A model generated the notes under the pieces. The model ran no database searches. It saw nothing but the letters and a program-made list of their open reading frames with translations, and was not told the origin of the DNA. A stretch of 64,000 nt of DNA from Ectocarpus siliculosus (lineage: Eukaryota > Sar > Phaeophyceae > Ectocarpales > Ectocarpaceae): contig FN649744.1 in assembly GCA_000310025.1 (NCBI GenBank), forward strand, positions 988,587 to 1,052,586, written 5' to 3'. Position numbers and translations under genes: made by a program. Shown in pieces: positions 15,001-28,500 of this stretch; the first letter of the stretch is position 1; every line of letters starts with the position of its first letter.

Positions 15001-18000
15001 GTGCGGTTTGGTCGTTGGACGGGACCACGTGCAGCGGGACAACATTATAGCCAATACATTGTTGCTGTGTTGCGGGTGTAAAGGATCGAACACATGCCCT
15101 GAGAAGCTGCGATGCAGAAGCAGGCAGTTGTGCAAGTAGGTCGAAGGATTCGGATGAAACAACCAAGATACAAACTAACATCCGGAGAAGCGATACAGTC
15201 GAAAATGACGACAGTTCCAGCTACGCAACACATCAACGAGACAGCAACAGCAACAACGGCGACGACGTTGGCAGCCTCACATTTACGTGATGGCAAGGAA
15301 CTTCACCAGAGCAACCATTGTTGTTGTTGTCTTCATATCTAAAACCGTTCCGGTCCTCTGGTCAGTATACCTTCAAAATTTCGTACCAGTCCAACTGATG
15401 CATGTGACAATGTTTTATTTTAGGAAAGTAAGAAGCCTCAACATGTTTGCCATTGCTTGCTCACCCAGTCCTTGTCAATCTTTGCGAATTTCTTTGCCTC
15501 CATGGGCATCTGCTTGGCAATGTCGCCGCCGGTGAACACAGACTCCAACGAACACCACATCATTTGGACCTTCAGCCTGTTGGATCGAACGTCGGAAGTA
15601 CAACGGGAAAACGATTCTCCAGTGCGTTCACATGCCCTTTTCGCTACCGGAAGACTCGAGATACACTTGAGTTAACAGCAGAACCTGGAGAATGTCCAAC
15701 CCACTCCACGCCCAGTACTCCATTCGGCGACCACTAGAAGATAATACCCTATCTACGCTGACATAGCTCTCAGTGTGGTTGGGATTCGCAAATCGGCGTC
15801 GAGCGGATGGCGCAAGAGGTCTCCCCAACTCCAATGCTGAATTCGACGGCCGTGTTTCAGTCCCCGGTTTCGTCGAGACTCTAGCAAAAAACCGAGACAA
15901 AACAAGCATGACACCCATATCAGCATCCTAACCTGGCTTTCTAGGGCTTCGCACTCCTACACCTTCAGCGTATGGCTGTTCTGTGCATCGGTTTAGAAAT
16001 ACTCACCATCGCTCTAGGGTATCGGACGTGTCGCTGAGGACCTGCAGCTCGTTCTGGGCCTCCTCGCGGAAGGGCGTCACGTGCCTCATCGAGAGCATCG
16101 TTTGAAGGTTCATCTGTGAGCACCAAAACGTGGTGTATTCGGTGCGTGTTGGCGAGGGAGCTTCTGGTGTCTGGGCATCACAACATCGTTGGGCAACTCC
16201 ACTCGTGGTCGATTTCGTTTCTGTCCGTTTTTGGGAGCTCGGCGAGCTTTTCTTTCGATACAAAGATCCTTCTGTAGGAAATTTGGCTTCAAGAACAACC
16301 CACGAACAACGTGTTTGTTTCGCCCACATTGCAGGAAATTCTGAGTACACGGTTCCATTTCTGGATAGACAGCCACAACGAAAATGTTCCGAGCAGAAGT
16401 TGCACGTATGTTCCTCGTTCAACGTGTATCGCAGCCATCCACGCCTCTGCTCGCCTACGTTCCCTTGCTGTTTCTTCTTCACCTGCTGTATGTGCAGAAC
16501 TTCAGACCAGCCCTCCCACCGATGAAAAACACACTACAACAATAGCACCCAAAACCCAATGTTGTCGCAAATCAACAAGGACAGGAGAATCGAACCTGAG
16601 CCTCTTCCAGCTCCTCGACGATGGTGCCTGTCCCCTTGAGCACGTTGATCCCCCTCCCCTTCCACTCGCTGAAAACGAACGACTCTGCCCCCCACTTCTC
16701 GGTGATCTCCGCCAGCCCAACCTCGATTTTGAGCTGCTTGTCGGCCCCCTCCGTGATCTCTTCGATGTACTGCTCCACCGCAGGGTTGGGGTGCGGCTAG
16801 GGTTAGTGTCAAGGCTATGGTTCGCCGTGGTGGAATAGTGAGAGACCCGCCCTTTTGGGGTGTTGAAACTGTTTCTCGTATGATAGGACGCGTAGAAAAA
16901 AGCGGCAACTAGGGTTTCTTTGCTGCAATCGGTTGTGCACGACTTTCCATGTTTTCTGACAGGCAACAACGGCATTGAGTGTTCGTTCTGTTCGCCAACG
17001 GTGGTGTAGAACGTATCGTCAGAAGGGAGAGGATGCGCCCAAAACACCGTGTGGGCAAGCCATCGGTGCATTAGGTGCGCCCAATAGTTCGCCTTGCACT
17101 GAACGAGTGCTCCTTTCCACAACACCCCGAGTAGTGCACCGAGGAAAACGTGAAGTGGGCGTCCAAAGGAGCTCAGTTAAGGCTGGGGAAACCGAGTCTT
17201 GCGGCCAGGGTGCCCCTCTTTTACTTCTGCTCTCTTTCATCCCTCACGATGGCAAATACAACACACCTCCTTCTTGTCGACCATTCCAATTTCCAGCAGT
17301 GTTTGGAGCCGGAACTCCGGCCCAACTTCGAACTCCGATCCGGTCACCTGATTCGGCAGAGTAAACGAGGAAGCGACATTCCAGGTTTAAGGGTGGTTTG
17401 TTTCTCCGTGCCTTTCAATCCTTGGTCGTTCAGTGTCGTTGAAAAGGTTTGCGGCACAGCAATAGCACCAAATACACAATACATATGCTTCCGTTGCCAT
17501 TAGTGGCTGAAAGTGAGAGCGCCATGTGACATGAGTAGACTATGTTTGAAGGCGTTGGAAGTTGTCGACGATTTCCGAAGAGCATTGTCATGAGCCAATA
17601 TGTAGCTGGTTATCAATTACCTCCATGACTTCGACCCAGTGACGAGGCTGAATGGAGTCTTTGCTTAGCTCTTGTAGGAGGGGCAAGACCGTCAAGAAGT
17701 CGTCAATGTCGGTCCTGTGTTTTGCACCAGAGAGAGAGAGAGAGAGAGAGAATCGGTCTTCTCTTGAGCAGCGAACTGGTTTTATGGTGTTGTCATGTAG
17801 CAGGCGAGCCGAACGAGTAAGACCTCTGTCCACACCCGGCTTCCCACGCAACCTTCGAGGCGTAGGCTTCAGTACCACGTCCCGAGATTCATAAAACTCG
17901 GCCCTAATCACGAATTCTCTCTTTTCCCTGGAGTTTCGTTTGTGAGTTCGTGCCAACCTTAGCTGGGTGAAGGCATCCCACTGCTTCAGTCTGCCCGGTA

Positions 18001-21000
18001 GTTTCTTGCAGCGGGCAGCAAAGTTGTCCATCTTGTCGGTCATGTTGGCGATGTTCGACACTACCTCAGTCCACGGCACCTGACTCGATCAGATGGGCAG
18101 AAGGAAAAAAAAAACACCACAAGAAGAAATACAGAGGACAACGGTAACAGCGGAGGACACGGAGGGGTGGATTTCAAGAGATAAGCAAAGGAAGAGTTCA
18201 GGGTGGGGCGTAGATAGCGAAGTTGCGGCTCATGTTGGCGACCTTTGATACCAACTCTGAACACCGTTGGTACCTGACACACAGCTCATCCGGAACCGAA
18301 ACTGGAACTCACATGCTTCCACTCTCCCAGTGTTTCGAGCACGTCGACGTAAAGGCCGAACAGCTGGTCAGAGAGCTTCAGCTCCTGTGGAGGAAAGCCA
18401 GGACAGCAGAATGCCCAGAGCAGCAGGGTCATGTAACCACACATAGATTGGCGGTGGCGAAATCAATCATAGCCTTGCCCAACGATCGGCTTTCTTACGG
18501 ATGTGCGTGAACTCGCCTGTAGGGTTGAACCGATTGAGAATCATATATATCAGGCTGACAGGAAATAGGCATGTTTTAGCACCGCGGAAAGGTTCCGACA
18601 AGTTTTAGCTGTCCATAACAACTCGCGCGTAACAATAACCCATTCAACCGAACAGGATAAGGAGTCTTGAGAACACACCTCCCGCCCTACACTCAGACCT
18701 TGATGCTGCGATCAGTCCGAGGAAAGCCTCCCCCAGAACTGAGAGAGCTCTCAGCGCCAACGGGGGAGTATCCTTCAGGCGAGGAGTCCTGCGACCGCGG
18801 CAGAAGGACTCACCAAATCCAATACATACAGTAACTGAACCGCACCGAAGAAAATAGTACATATTGTGTGAATGCCGTGAATTGGCATACCTTTCTGGTC
18901 TTTTCCAGGTCGGGATACTCCGTCAAAGGCAGGGCGAACAGCTCCTCGCCCCCTGCACGACCGCGCACACAACGGCAGGAACAGCGAGTCAGATGAGGGG
19001 AACGCAAGCGAAAACCAAGGAGTGTGGTGGACAGTGGTAAGAAGAGAACAGATGGTTCGGAAGCAAAGGCCGACCTTAAGTTCTCAGCTTCTTACGAGGT
19101 CACAGTTATCAAAGCAACGTGCTCTGTTGCGAGAGATGTGCGGCCGCGACAGTAGCACTGAAACTTTTAAATCTGTACCAAATATCTTCTCCACTCCCGC
19201 AGACCTCTGACTGTCAGTCGCTTGCCACAACTCACCTGTGTAGAGCTCGTGCTTCCTTTCGCGTATCTTGGATTCTTCCTTGAAGCGGTTAAGCCTCTCC
19301 ACTGCATCCATTGGAGGAATACCCTGACGACATGCACGCAGGGATTTGGGCCGGATGGGAGCGAATTTTCGGTCGTTATACTTGTAACACTCGACAGTAT
19401 TCCCTTGGCACATCCGTTGAACTCATGTTCCGTTGAGGGTCATTGAGTTCCGTTAAGAACGGGAATAGGTTTGATGAAGGCAAAAAAAAATGTGTCACAA
19501 GTCAAACAGCAATACATCCAGATCGTTGACTGGCAACCTACCATATGTTGAAGTAGCAAATTTAGGTGAAAAAATTCGACACTGGTCTTGCGGGAAATCA
19601 ACTCTGAACTTTGTATTTTACTGGAACACGCGATGTGGGACACGAGAAAACGGAGCGCGTGAGATATCGCAGCACTGGGTGGAGGGAACGGGGCATGCTT
19701 ATGTCTACCAGCAATCCTACGGCTGTAGACACGGACCCGAACTCGTAGTAGTCGCACACGCCTATCACCAACACACCTGAACCATGGGTCCGTCTCTCAC
19801 GAAGTCGGCCCGGAACTTGGTAACGTCCTTGGAGAAGTCGCGGATGTCGCGGATGAGCGCTCGCTTGAAGCTGATCTGAGTCTTGCTGAGCTCATCCGCT
19901 CGGGACTCAGCCTGATTGCGCCGTTTTTGTTTCAAGCACGCACCAGCAACAGTTGAGACGCACAGGCACCCAGACAGAAAACGACGAAAGGGGTACAGTG
20001 TTTGCATGGGCACAGCTTTGGACAGAGTACATGAACTATATTTTCTTAGCTCGGTTTCGTCTTCACCGAAGTGCAACCAAGTCGCACGATGCTTGTGCAC
20101 GTTTTCGAAACCATGGCGTTCTTCGCGACGGGCTGCCCATTGGAGAAGCAAGGGAACCAAAATGCACAATCACAAACGTTAAGTCTGTGTTGTATCTCGC
20201 TGAGCCTTTGCACCGGTTGTTCTTCTTGGACGTTTTTGACGGCAAGACCCAGATAAGCCGTTCAGAGACCCGGAACGATACATACTGTGCACTCGCCAAG
20301 ATGATCCGGAAAACGCTAGTAGCCCCAACTTGTCATGCCGCGCAAGCGAACGTAGGAGTCCTCGTCTTGAGGGTCAAGCGATAGACAGATTCATCAGCCA
20401 TGTCCGAGCCGGATCTAGGAAAGCTCACCTGCTTGATCAGCTTCTTCCAATTGGTACGGATGACGGTCTTCTTGTCGATCTCCTCCTTTTCCATGAAAGA
20501 GTTGCCCAGGTGATGCTCCAGCATCTGGATGGACAACGAAGTTAAGTATGCTTTACACCGAGGCTGACACATAGATTCAGGCTCAGCAGTGCAGCGGAAA
20601 CCAAATATGCTTCTCAAAACAGGGGGAATCGACGGTTTCCACTGTACGCAGAAAATTGTCGTGGTTTGGACAAACAACTTTAGTGTTGTTTGGCAAATGC
20701 ACGGGCCAAGGGCCGTACAAACTGCCAGGCTTACCCTGTATCCCCGCGTCTCCGCTTCCTCCCCATTCCTGCTCCCTTATGTAGCCATTTTCCTCCTCCT
20801 CAACCTTACGTATTACTTTATTGGCTTTCGATACCATGGCACGTCCTCACCTGATACATGTTCATGATCGGATTGATCTCCATGTTGATGCCAGACTCTC
20901 TCTGTCGGACCTCTTTGAGCATGTTCATCATGAAACGCAGGCCGTCCAGATCTCGCACCTCCTTCTTCAGTTTACCCATGGTCACCTGTACGTTGAATTA

Positions 21001-22370
21001 CAGTGTTCGCCAAATACGGGGAGACATCAGGCCAACGCAATCAGTGCCCGAAGACTTGCAACCATCTAAACTTTGAGACGGCGATATGTAGCCAATACCA
21101 TGACCACCACAGTTACAAAAGATCCATGGAAGGGTTTTACGCCCTCCACCTCTTCGGATACTCGAAAACATACTTCAAACGTTCGGTACCGGGGTATATC
21201 TTGTGACTTTGCGATATCTGCTGTTCTCCTTCTGAAATGAGGACGCGTGTGGTCAGTCCCTCACCCCATTCGTCGCGGCCATCCATTTGTACTCTTTGAC
21301 CTGCCAGCGTGGGCTCTCGCAGATCCTGCCCTCTGCATGGCCACCATGAGTAGACATGGATACTTTACAACACAGGCGGAATTGGACGCCAATTACAGCA
21401 AAATGTTCTCGAAAAGAAACTGGTAGTTCAGGCCATGTCCCCGCATACACACCCTTTCTTATCCTTCTCACCCGCATGTACTCCGTGAGGCTCTCTAGGC
21501 TGTCCTTTGCCTGCCGGTGTAGGTTCTGGCAATACTTGGTCTTCCAAGCGGAGCATTCCCGCTTCAGCTGGCTCTTCAAGCTGGAAGTGTTGAGGCTCAG
21601 TGCTCCCATGTTATGAATCGAACCTATCCTATCTGTTGGTTTCCAACATTCCCAAACACCGGTCAAAGGGAAGGTAGGGGGTTGGAAGGGGTGAAGAGGC
21701 AAAGACCGGAAGAAAGCTATCAATGGGGTTGCAAGGCAGTTGGGATTGGGTTGCACAAGACTGTTGGTTGAGAAAATGTGTTCGGGCGATATAACCCGAC
21801 ACCAAATGAACCACAGTGGCAGCTGAGGCCAGTCCAACCTAGCACAGGCTCAATCATTGCCCAACCCCTCTTGGGGGGGAAACAGCGGTACAGGTGTTCC
21901 GGGGTCAAGGGCAATAAGTTGACGTCCTATTCTGAACTTTCTTCAAGCATGAGAGAGAGTTGGTGAATAAACGGTTAACGCCAAACGGGTGTGTGTCTTT
22001 TGCATGCCGTCGTTCTCGCCTATTTCGTCCTCCGTGGCGCTGAAGGTCTTGAGCTTCGCCTCATAGTGGTCGAGACTCGGGTTCTTCGACATGAAGTCGT
22101 CGTACGCCTCGTCCTTGTCGTCTTTCCACAGCCAGTCGTAGCCGCCGAAGGACAGGAGGTAGTCGTTTACCGTGTTCCGGATGCCCTGAACAGAGCGATA
22201 AAAAATACGAAGACGAATTCCGGCGTTTGGTAGGATTGCGCGAGGCCAGTGCAGCATGCTACGGAGCCTTTATTCCTGATGGAAACCCCTGCATCTGTCT
22301 ATCTGTCTGTATTTCTCTCTGTCTATCTGCCTGCCTGTCTGTCTCTGTCTGTCTTATCTTTCTTTCTGTT

Positions 22371-22429
<59 letters not shown>

Positions 22430-22457
22430 GTGCCTCTCTCTCTCTGTGTGTGTGTGT

Positions 22458-22515
<58 letters not shown>

Positions 22516-25500
22516 GTCTCGCTGACCTGGATGCACCCGGTGAGGAGCAGTGCGACTCTGACGATCTCGATGTCTTTGGTAATCCGTTCGAAGAAAGTCC
22601 TCACAGCCTTCTGCCCGGCCGCCGCCATGATGCCAGCCCCCTCCGTGGGATTCGTCGCGTCCCAGTCGTTGACCTGTCAGTAGAAGATTGCAGAAACCCG
22701 CTTCGCTTGGCGTAATATACAAACCTTGAAGTGACAACAGTTCCTGGTTTGCATGGTATTGCCATCACATTGGGCAATCCAACGCCATTTAAAAGAATAA
22801 TCATCACGTTGCGAACCTCGATTTGATCGGGGGTTGCATACTGGTAGAAAAGCAGCATCGTGCCTGCAGCTTACCTGCTTGAAGCAGCCGAGGATAGCCT
22901 GCGCGCTTTTGTTGATGCAGCCCTGGATGTCGTCTAATGACGGCATCAGACTTACCCTTGCCGGAGGCTCCAGCTGTACATCGACCTGGGGCAAGCGCAG
23001 AATACACGACATAGTTAAGAAAGTAACGCGAACCAACGAAAACGGCAACGGCAACGACGGCGACGACGACTACGACGGCCCTGACGTTTTAATTCCAACG
23101 TCCCCTTGCAGCCCTATTGCGAGCCAGCGCGCCATATGTTTGCAGATGGGAAACGTGCAAGCCTAGAGCAAAGGCATTCAAAACACTTGCGAGACAGGCA
23201 CGGCCTTGAGCGTGGTGCTTGACGCGGTTGAACTGTTCCTAGTAGCGAAACGACTGTTCAACCCAACAACGTAACGGTAAAATAAAAACAAACGAAAATC
23301 CCACCTCGAAGAAAGGCTTCTGAACGAAGAGGAAAACCCCTGTCCCGCCGGTCCTGGACTGTATTCGGTTCTTGAGCATGTTCATGCTGTTCTTGGCGCA
23401 GTGAAGTAGCGCCTGCAGTCGGGCGTTGTTAGAGTAAAACGTGGTACATCGGGTGGTGCAGCACGGATGGGTTTGGCTTGTAGAGGCGCAAACGGAGCTG
23501 AATACAGAAAACAAGCACTACGAGCCAGCGAGCCCCGAAGAATGGTATGGTGGCAGTAGAACCTCGATTTGTCTTGGTTGAGCGGAGGAAAGTTGTGAAT
23601 GTATTCCGAAACGATCTGCGAGGCCGTGCCAAATTCACGAGAACGCTGTTCATCACAAACGACCTCGTCTTGCGACGAGGAGGACCGAGTTGGAAAAGGG
23701 AGAAGGAGAAAAAATAATCGAGAGGCTAGGCGCATATGCCGGGAAAAGATCCCAGGGCGCAGAGAAAGAAGCCCTGGGGACATAGAAAGCATCGCATCGA
23801 AATCTTGAGTGGGAAGCCAAAACATTAGGTGTCCTGGCCCTTTCATCACGAAAATGGGCTACGTTTGTCTTGTTTAGAAAACACTACGAAAAGGAACCCC
23901 CTTGCCTGATACATGAAGTGGTTGTAGTGCTTCTTGAGCTTGGTAACCTCCTCCTCGCTGACCGTCTCCAGGTGGTCATAGAGGGGATGAGCCCTGACGA
24001 TCTTGATCAAGTCCTCCACCGCGTGCAAGATTTCAACATTTTTGCCCTGTTCATGCGAGAGAGAGAGAAACAGCAGGACCGAAGCAAACACACAACGCCG
24101 TACGATTGGCATGGGTTGATCAATTGAAACTTTGCACTCAAAGGTACGGCCAGTGTTAAACACAATGTGACACTTGGTTTCATCTTTGTAGGCAGGCAGA
24201 CCTTGACCAAACAACCATTGCGCCACGATTTAGTATTATTGATCGTGAGCAGAATAACAGTCCAAGTGTTCTGAATCAGACCCCCACAACGTTTGCCATT
24301 CCACCGGCGTAACCTTCCTGTTTTCGCGTGCGTGAGTGCGTGAGTGTGTGCATGCGTGAGCGTATCTGTACGACGAAAGACCAACAACGGCATGCCCGTA
24401 GTGTACTTGTGCCGCTCAAGCTGTGAGTGCTATTGGGTTTGTGTTCAGAGCACTCTCAAAGCTCACCTGCCGGGAGGGAAAGGGCAGATGGTAATGAGAG
24501 TGATGGTGCACCGCATTTACCGAACGATTCATCCTCGTGTCTCGAATGGCATTTACTCGAGAACAATTTGACGCTCGTCCCGATTACAAAAGCACCCGCA
24601 CCTGGAGCAACCGTGACCTCGTCACAATGTGTTTGCGCTGCATGTCGACGAACTCCTGCACAGTGAAGCTCTGGTCGTCCGGCAGGTCGACGAGGAGAGT
24701 CTTGGAAACGATCTTTAGGTTCTTTTCAATCCTGATGTTTCATTTCGGTGGTTCAGGACGCAACAAGAATGACGGCGTGCATAGACGTGAGCCAACAGTT
24801 GTAGCCTACGTGCTCAAGCTTTGTTGGGATCGATCTTCACGTGGGTTTGAACGTACCGAAAGACAGCAACTGCTTGGTGTGTACCGTTGTCTTGCGCCCA
24901 GGGCAAAGAAAACTGCCACCTATGGATCTGGGAGAGAAAACGACGCTGTACTAGTACATACAGTAGTACTCAAATAGAAAAAATAGACAGTATCGTCTTG
25001 CGCTTTGTAGAGCCGCCATTAGCAAGGATTGACATAGATATAACGTTTGTTTACTCTTTCTTATGCTTTGACGCCGATCGGCCATGTCATCACGTTCGTA
25101 TGCATACGGTACCTTCGCAGCCGGTGTATGTACCTTCGTTTACTGGACTTAACTCTTGCCTACATCGAGCTTGACCAATTTAGTGATACATCCACAGTTT
25201 CATGGTAAGGATCAGAGCGAGATCTGCTGACCTGTTCTCGACAATATCGTTGATGTTGGACACCAACTCTTCCAGCTTTTGGAGCCCGTGGTGCACCTAG
25301 CATCGAGTGAACGTACGGGAAGGAGGCAAAGAAGACAACAACATGAACAATCGTGGCGGTGAAGGTAGAAAATAATTCAATCCAGTTTGTCCGGCTGCTT
25401 TTTGAGAAATATGTGCGAAATCTGATCGTGTTTGGGCATGCAGGAAAACTACTCTGAACCCAAATTCCCGAAGAAAAATTTACGGGGAGCGGTCTGCTGT

Positions 25501-28500
25501 ATCAATGTAGGGAAGGTTATGAAGTAACGAAGGACGGGCATTGAATTGGGAAAACTTGCTTGATCAAGGGAGAGCACAAGCATGCAAAGATGGCAGAACA
25601 GGCGCTTGGAAGCTTGCCAAGGTCGAATGGAGAAGCACAACGCATTCAAAAGCGTCACCTGTCCCTTGTAGGTATCGATGTTCATGCTTGTCCACGTCAG
25701 CGTGATCATCCCCGGCCTCAGCTTGTACTCCATATCGTTAAAGTGAGGTCGCAGGACCATTGCGGTCACAGGGATAACCTTCGTTTCAGTGGCCATGAAG
25801 TGAGAACGAACGGATGAGAGCACGGAGGGGTGTCCACAGCGAGATGGTTTGAACCGACGACGTCGTGGTTGATGGCAGCTACACACCCACCACGTTTTCG
25901 TAACCGGGGAAAAGGGTTTCCAAACTCCATCCATTAATCGGGGAGGAGGGAGAGGGAACATTGTCCCTCTTGCTTATTCTGCTGGTGCTGCTGGTGTTGA
26001 GCGTTCAACATCGATACAAGAGAAGTTGGGAGATGTCCACCTAAGTCGTGAACCTACACACTAGACCGCACCGTTCCTCTGCCAAGACGCTATTTCACTC
26101 GGCTGGGATCGTCCGGCACCTCACCTTCGCTTTCAACTATTACTCCCGGAATGCCCTCATCCGTCCATGACCCGTCTCCGAGGAAAGGACAAGTACCTAG
26201 GCAACGGGTGGAGCAACCATCCAGCTTGATACCCCCCCCCCCCCCCCCTATGCCTCCGTACAGTAGCCTGTAAAGCATTGAAGTACATACCTCGGTCACA
26301 ACGCGATCATACTCGGTTAGGGCCCAGTGGAGATCGTGGTAGTAGCTCTTGAACTTCACTTCCTGTGGGGGTTGTGTTGTCGTGTCGTGTTAAAACGGAG
26401 GGGGGGGGGACTGGTGCATTTCGTGACAAATGTGGAAGAAGATCGAGGCAGCTCGAGAGGTACACAGCTCTTTCAGCTCCCGAAAGCCATGATAGTGGCT
26501 AGAGTCGCTAGTTCAATCCACGATGGATGTGTGGTTATTCCGTGTTTCACATTTAGTAGTCGGAGAGTTGGAGGGCTAAAGAGCAATGGTTTGTAAGTAT
26601 AAATAAACTTAAGGGAATGGCGGCTGAACCCTTCTCGTGTTGGATTTTTAACAAGTACCGCAGAGAAGTTCTTCTGTGTGGGCAAGGCCGTAGGGGAGTG
26701 ACGAATTGGGGAAGGATTTATCAAAAACTGTTGATGCGGAAGAGATTGTGGCACGTTGGGTGACAAATAACTCTCCCCCCGCCGAGAAAAATTAGAGCAA
26801 GTAGAGAACGCTCAAGTGCAAGGCGACCAGTTTCAAGATTAGGCTGTGTGCTGGTGTTGTTGCTGTTGCTGGGGGTGGTAGATGTTTATTTTTGTTTTCG
26901 TGTAATAGGTGCTATCGTCGTGGTCGTTTTTGGTCGACGTAGTAGTTGAGGGGTGTTCACGAAGCAACCCCGCGTGATTGAGCACACGAATAATTGAATT
27001 TTGTTGAATTAATTTCCGTGTCAATCTCTCAACACAACTGCGTTGTTTCTAACCTGGAACAAGGCGATCTTAGCCGATTCGGGAATCTCTATCCCCATGC
27101 GGTCGAGAATCTTGGCCTCTCTGATGAGCTGAAGAATCTCCTGGTCGAAGTTGACGTACAGCTTACCATCGTCCGGGTGACGAATGATAAGCGTCGCCTG
27201 TTTCGGTTGTGAAAACACGTTTGACCGGCTCAAGTGACGATCGTGGTGACGAAGGCGACGACGATTTGTCTGGTGCGTCAAGTGGTCATTGACAAAAGAA
27301 CAAGCTCGAGGAGGCTAATTGTTTCTAGCCAACGCGGAAGTGCATGAACGAAGATCAACATGGTCACCGCCTTCGGCATGCCGCGTGCAATAAAAAACAA
27401 AGACGGTAAGTAAAGTAAAGCACGATTAGTTTTACGATCTCAATTACATACTCAGATGACGTAAGATTCCAACAACACTTCACTATTTGTATGAGGCAAT
27501 CCGACGCAGGTCAGACGATCCGGCGCAAGCTTCAACCACAGACAACATTTATGTTTCAGTGGTACGGTGGGTATTTGGTACTGGATACTCTGACACCCAC
27601 AACCTTCCCTAGGCAATGGCCTCCTCACCTGCAGCCCCGCCTTAGCTTGCTCGATGCTCTGAACCCAAGCCTGGTACCAGAGGTACTCAAACGCGACCAA
27701 GGTCCGCGCCACTTTGTTGTAGATCTATTCCGCCGGGAAATCACGGCCAGAGAGCGGGGGGGAGTAGGACAGTCAGGTGAAAGGACCCTGTCCCTCAGAT
27801 ATTGGTGCACGCTTGAGAGGTTCAAAGACGTTTGAGTGTCGTATATACACAAACCCTGCTTCAACTTTCGGTGCCTTAAAGGAACCTGAAAGAAGGCGTG
27901 TGGCTCGAGATCACCTCGACAAGGAGCGAGTGGAAAGAGGTGGGTGTCACGAGTTGTATAAGTGCTTGAATGCCCCATGGCATTGCGCTTCGAAGACAGA
28001 GCCGAGTCACGAGAGAACGCACGTCTTCCGAGCACAATGTTGTGCAACCGAGCCCAATTCGGCAACCACCCACCTTGATGATTCGCTTGGCATCTTTTCC
28101 AGCGAGAACGTTCTGGTTGCTCTCGAATTGCTTCATAGGTTCTTCGATGCGCTTCAACAAATGCCTGCCGAGGGGTGGCAACACGTATGGACAAATATCA
28201 GGGGCCCGCAAAACATGCCAACACACAATCAAGAACTCCTTCAAGGCCGACGATATTCCGGATGTTCTCGGACGTTTGAATCAAGCCTCCTTCTTTCGAT
28301 GAGGTGCGATAATGCACGTTCCGACATGAGGGTTTCAAGGCTACGAAGGCATACATAGGGGGAGTACCATGCGAAAAGGGTTGATGGCGTAAAAGCCAAA
28401 ACGAGCTTTCGAAGTAGCGTGCCGCAGTCTCTTGAGCGAACATTATTCTCACACGCAGTAGCGCGCAGGAGGCAATGAAAGACACTCACATTCGAGTTTA

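Larger units (their letters stand above)
11638..24046 (-). other. Dynein linker region (DHC_N2-type) exon block
   Basis: Exons in transcript order: 23906-24046, 23305-23412, 22875-22985, 22527-22673, 22020-22185 ([18 protein letters not shown]), 21472-21623, 20851-20985, 20429-20524, 19777-19911, 19236-19323, 18891-18952 ([16 protein letters not shown]), 18313-18384, 17958-18079 ([14 protein letters not shown]), 17621-17714, 17267-17347, 16596-16796 ([17 protein letters not shown]), 16007-16113, 15465-15576 ([18 protein letters not shown]), 14453-14552, 14177-14286, 13835-13951, 13252-13413, 12703-12816, 12115-12228 and 11638-11783 ([14 protein letters not shown]). The linker is the mechanical element that swings over the AAA ring. 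The [10 protein letters not shown] and [10 protein letters not shown] blocks are hallmarks of the family. Exon lengths close in phase except for one missing piece between 14552 and 15465, which should encode the region equivalent to human KIMTRAHEVPSVVQ. Confidence 0.88.

Noticed and set aside
22227-22737. Long open frames on both strands over the CTGT/TC repeats
   Set aside because: They are translations of microsatellite; the real coding piece is only exon 22527-22673 on the minus strand.
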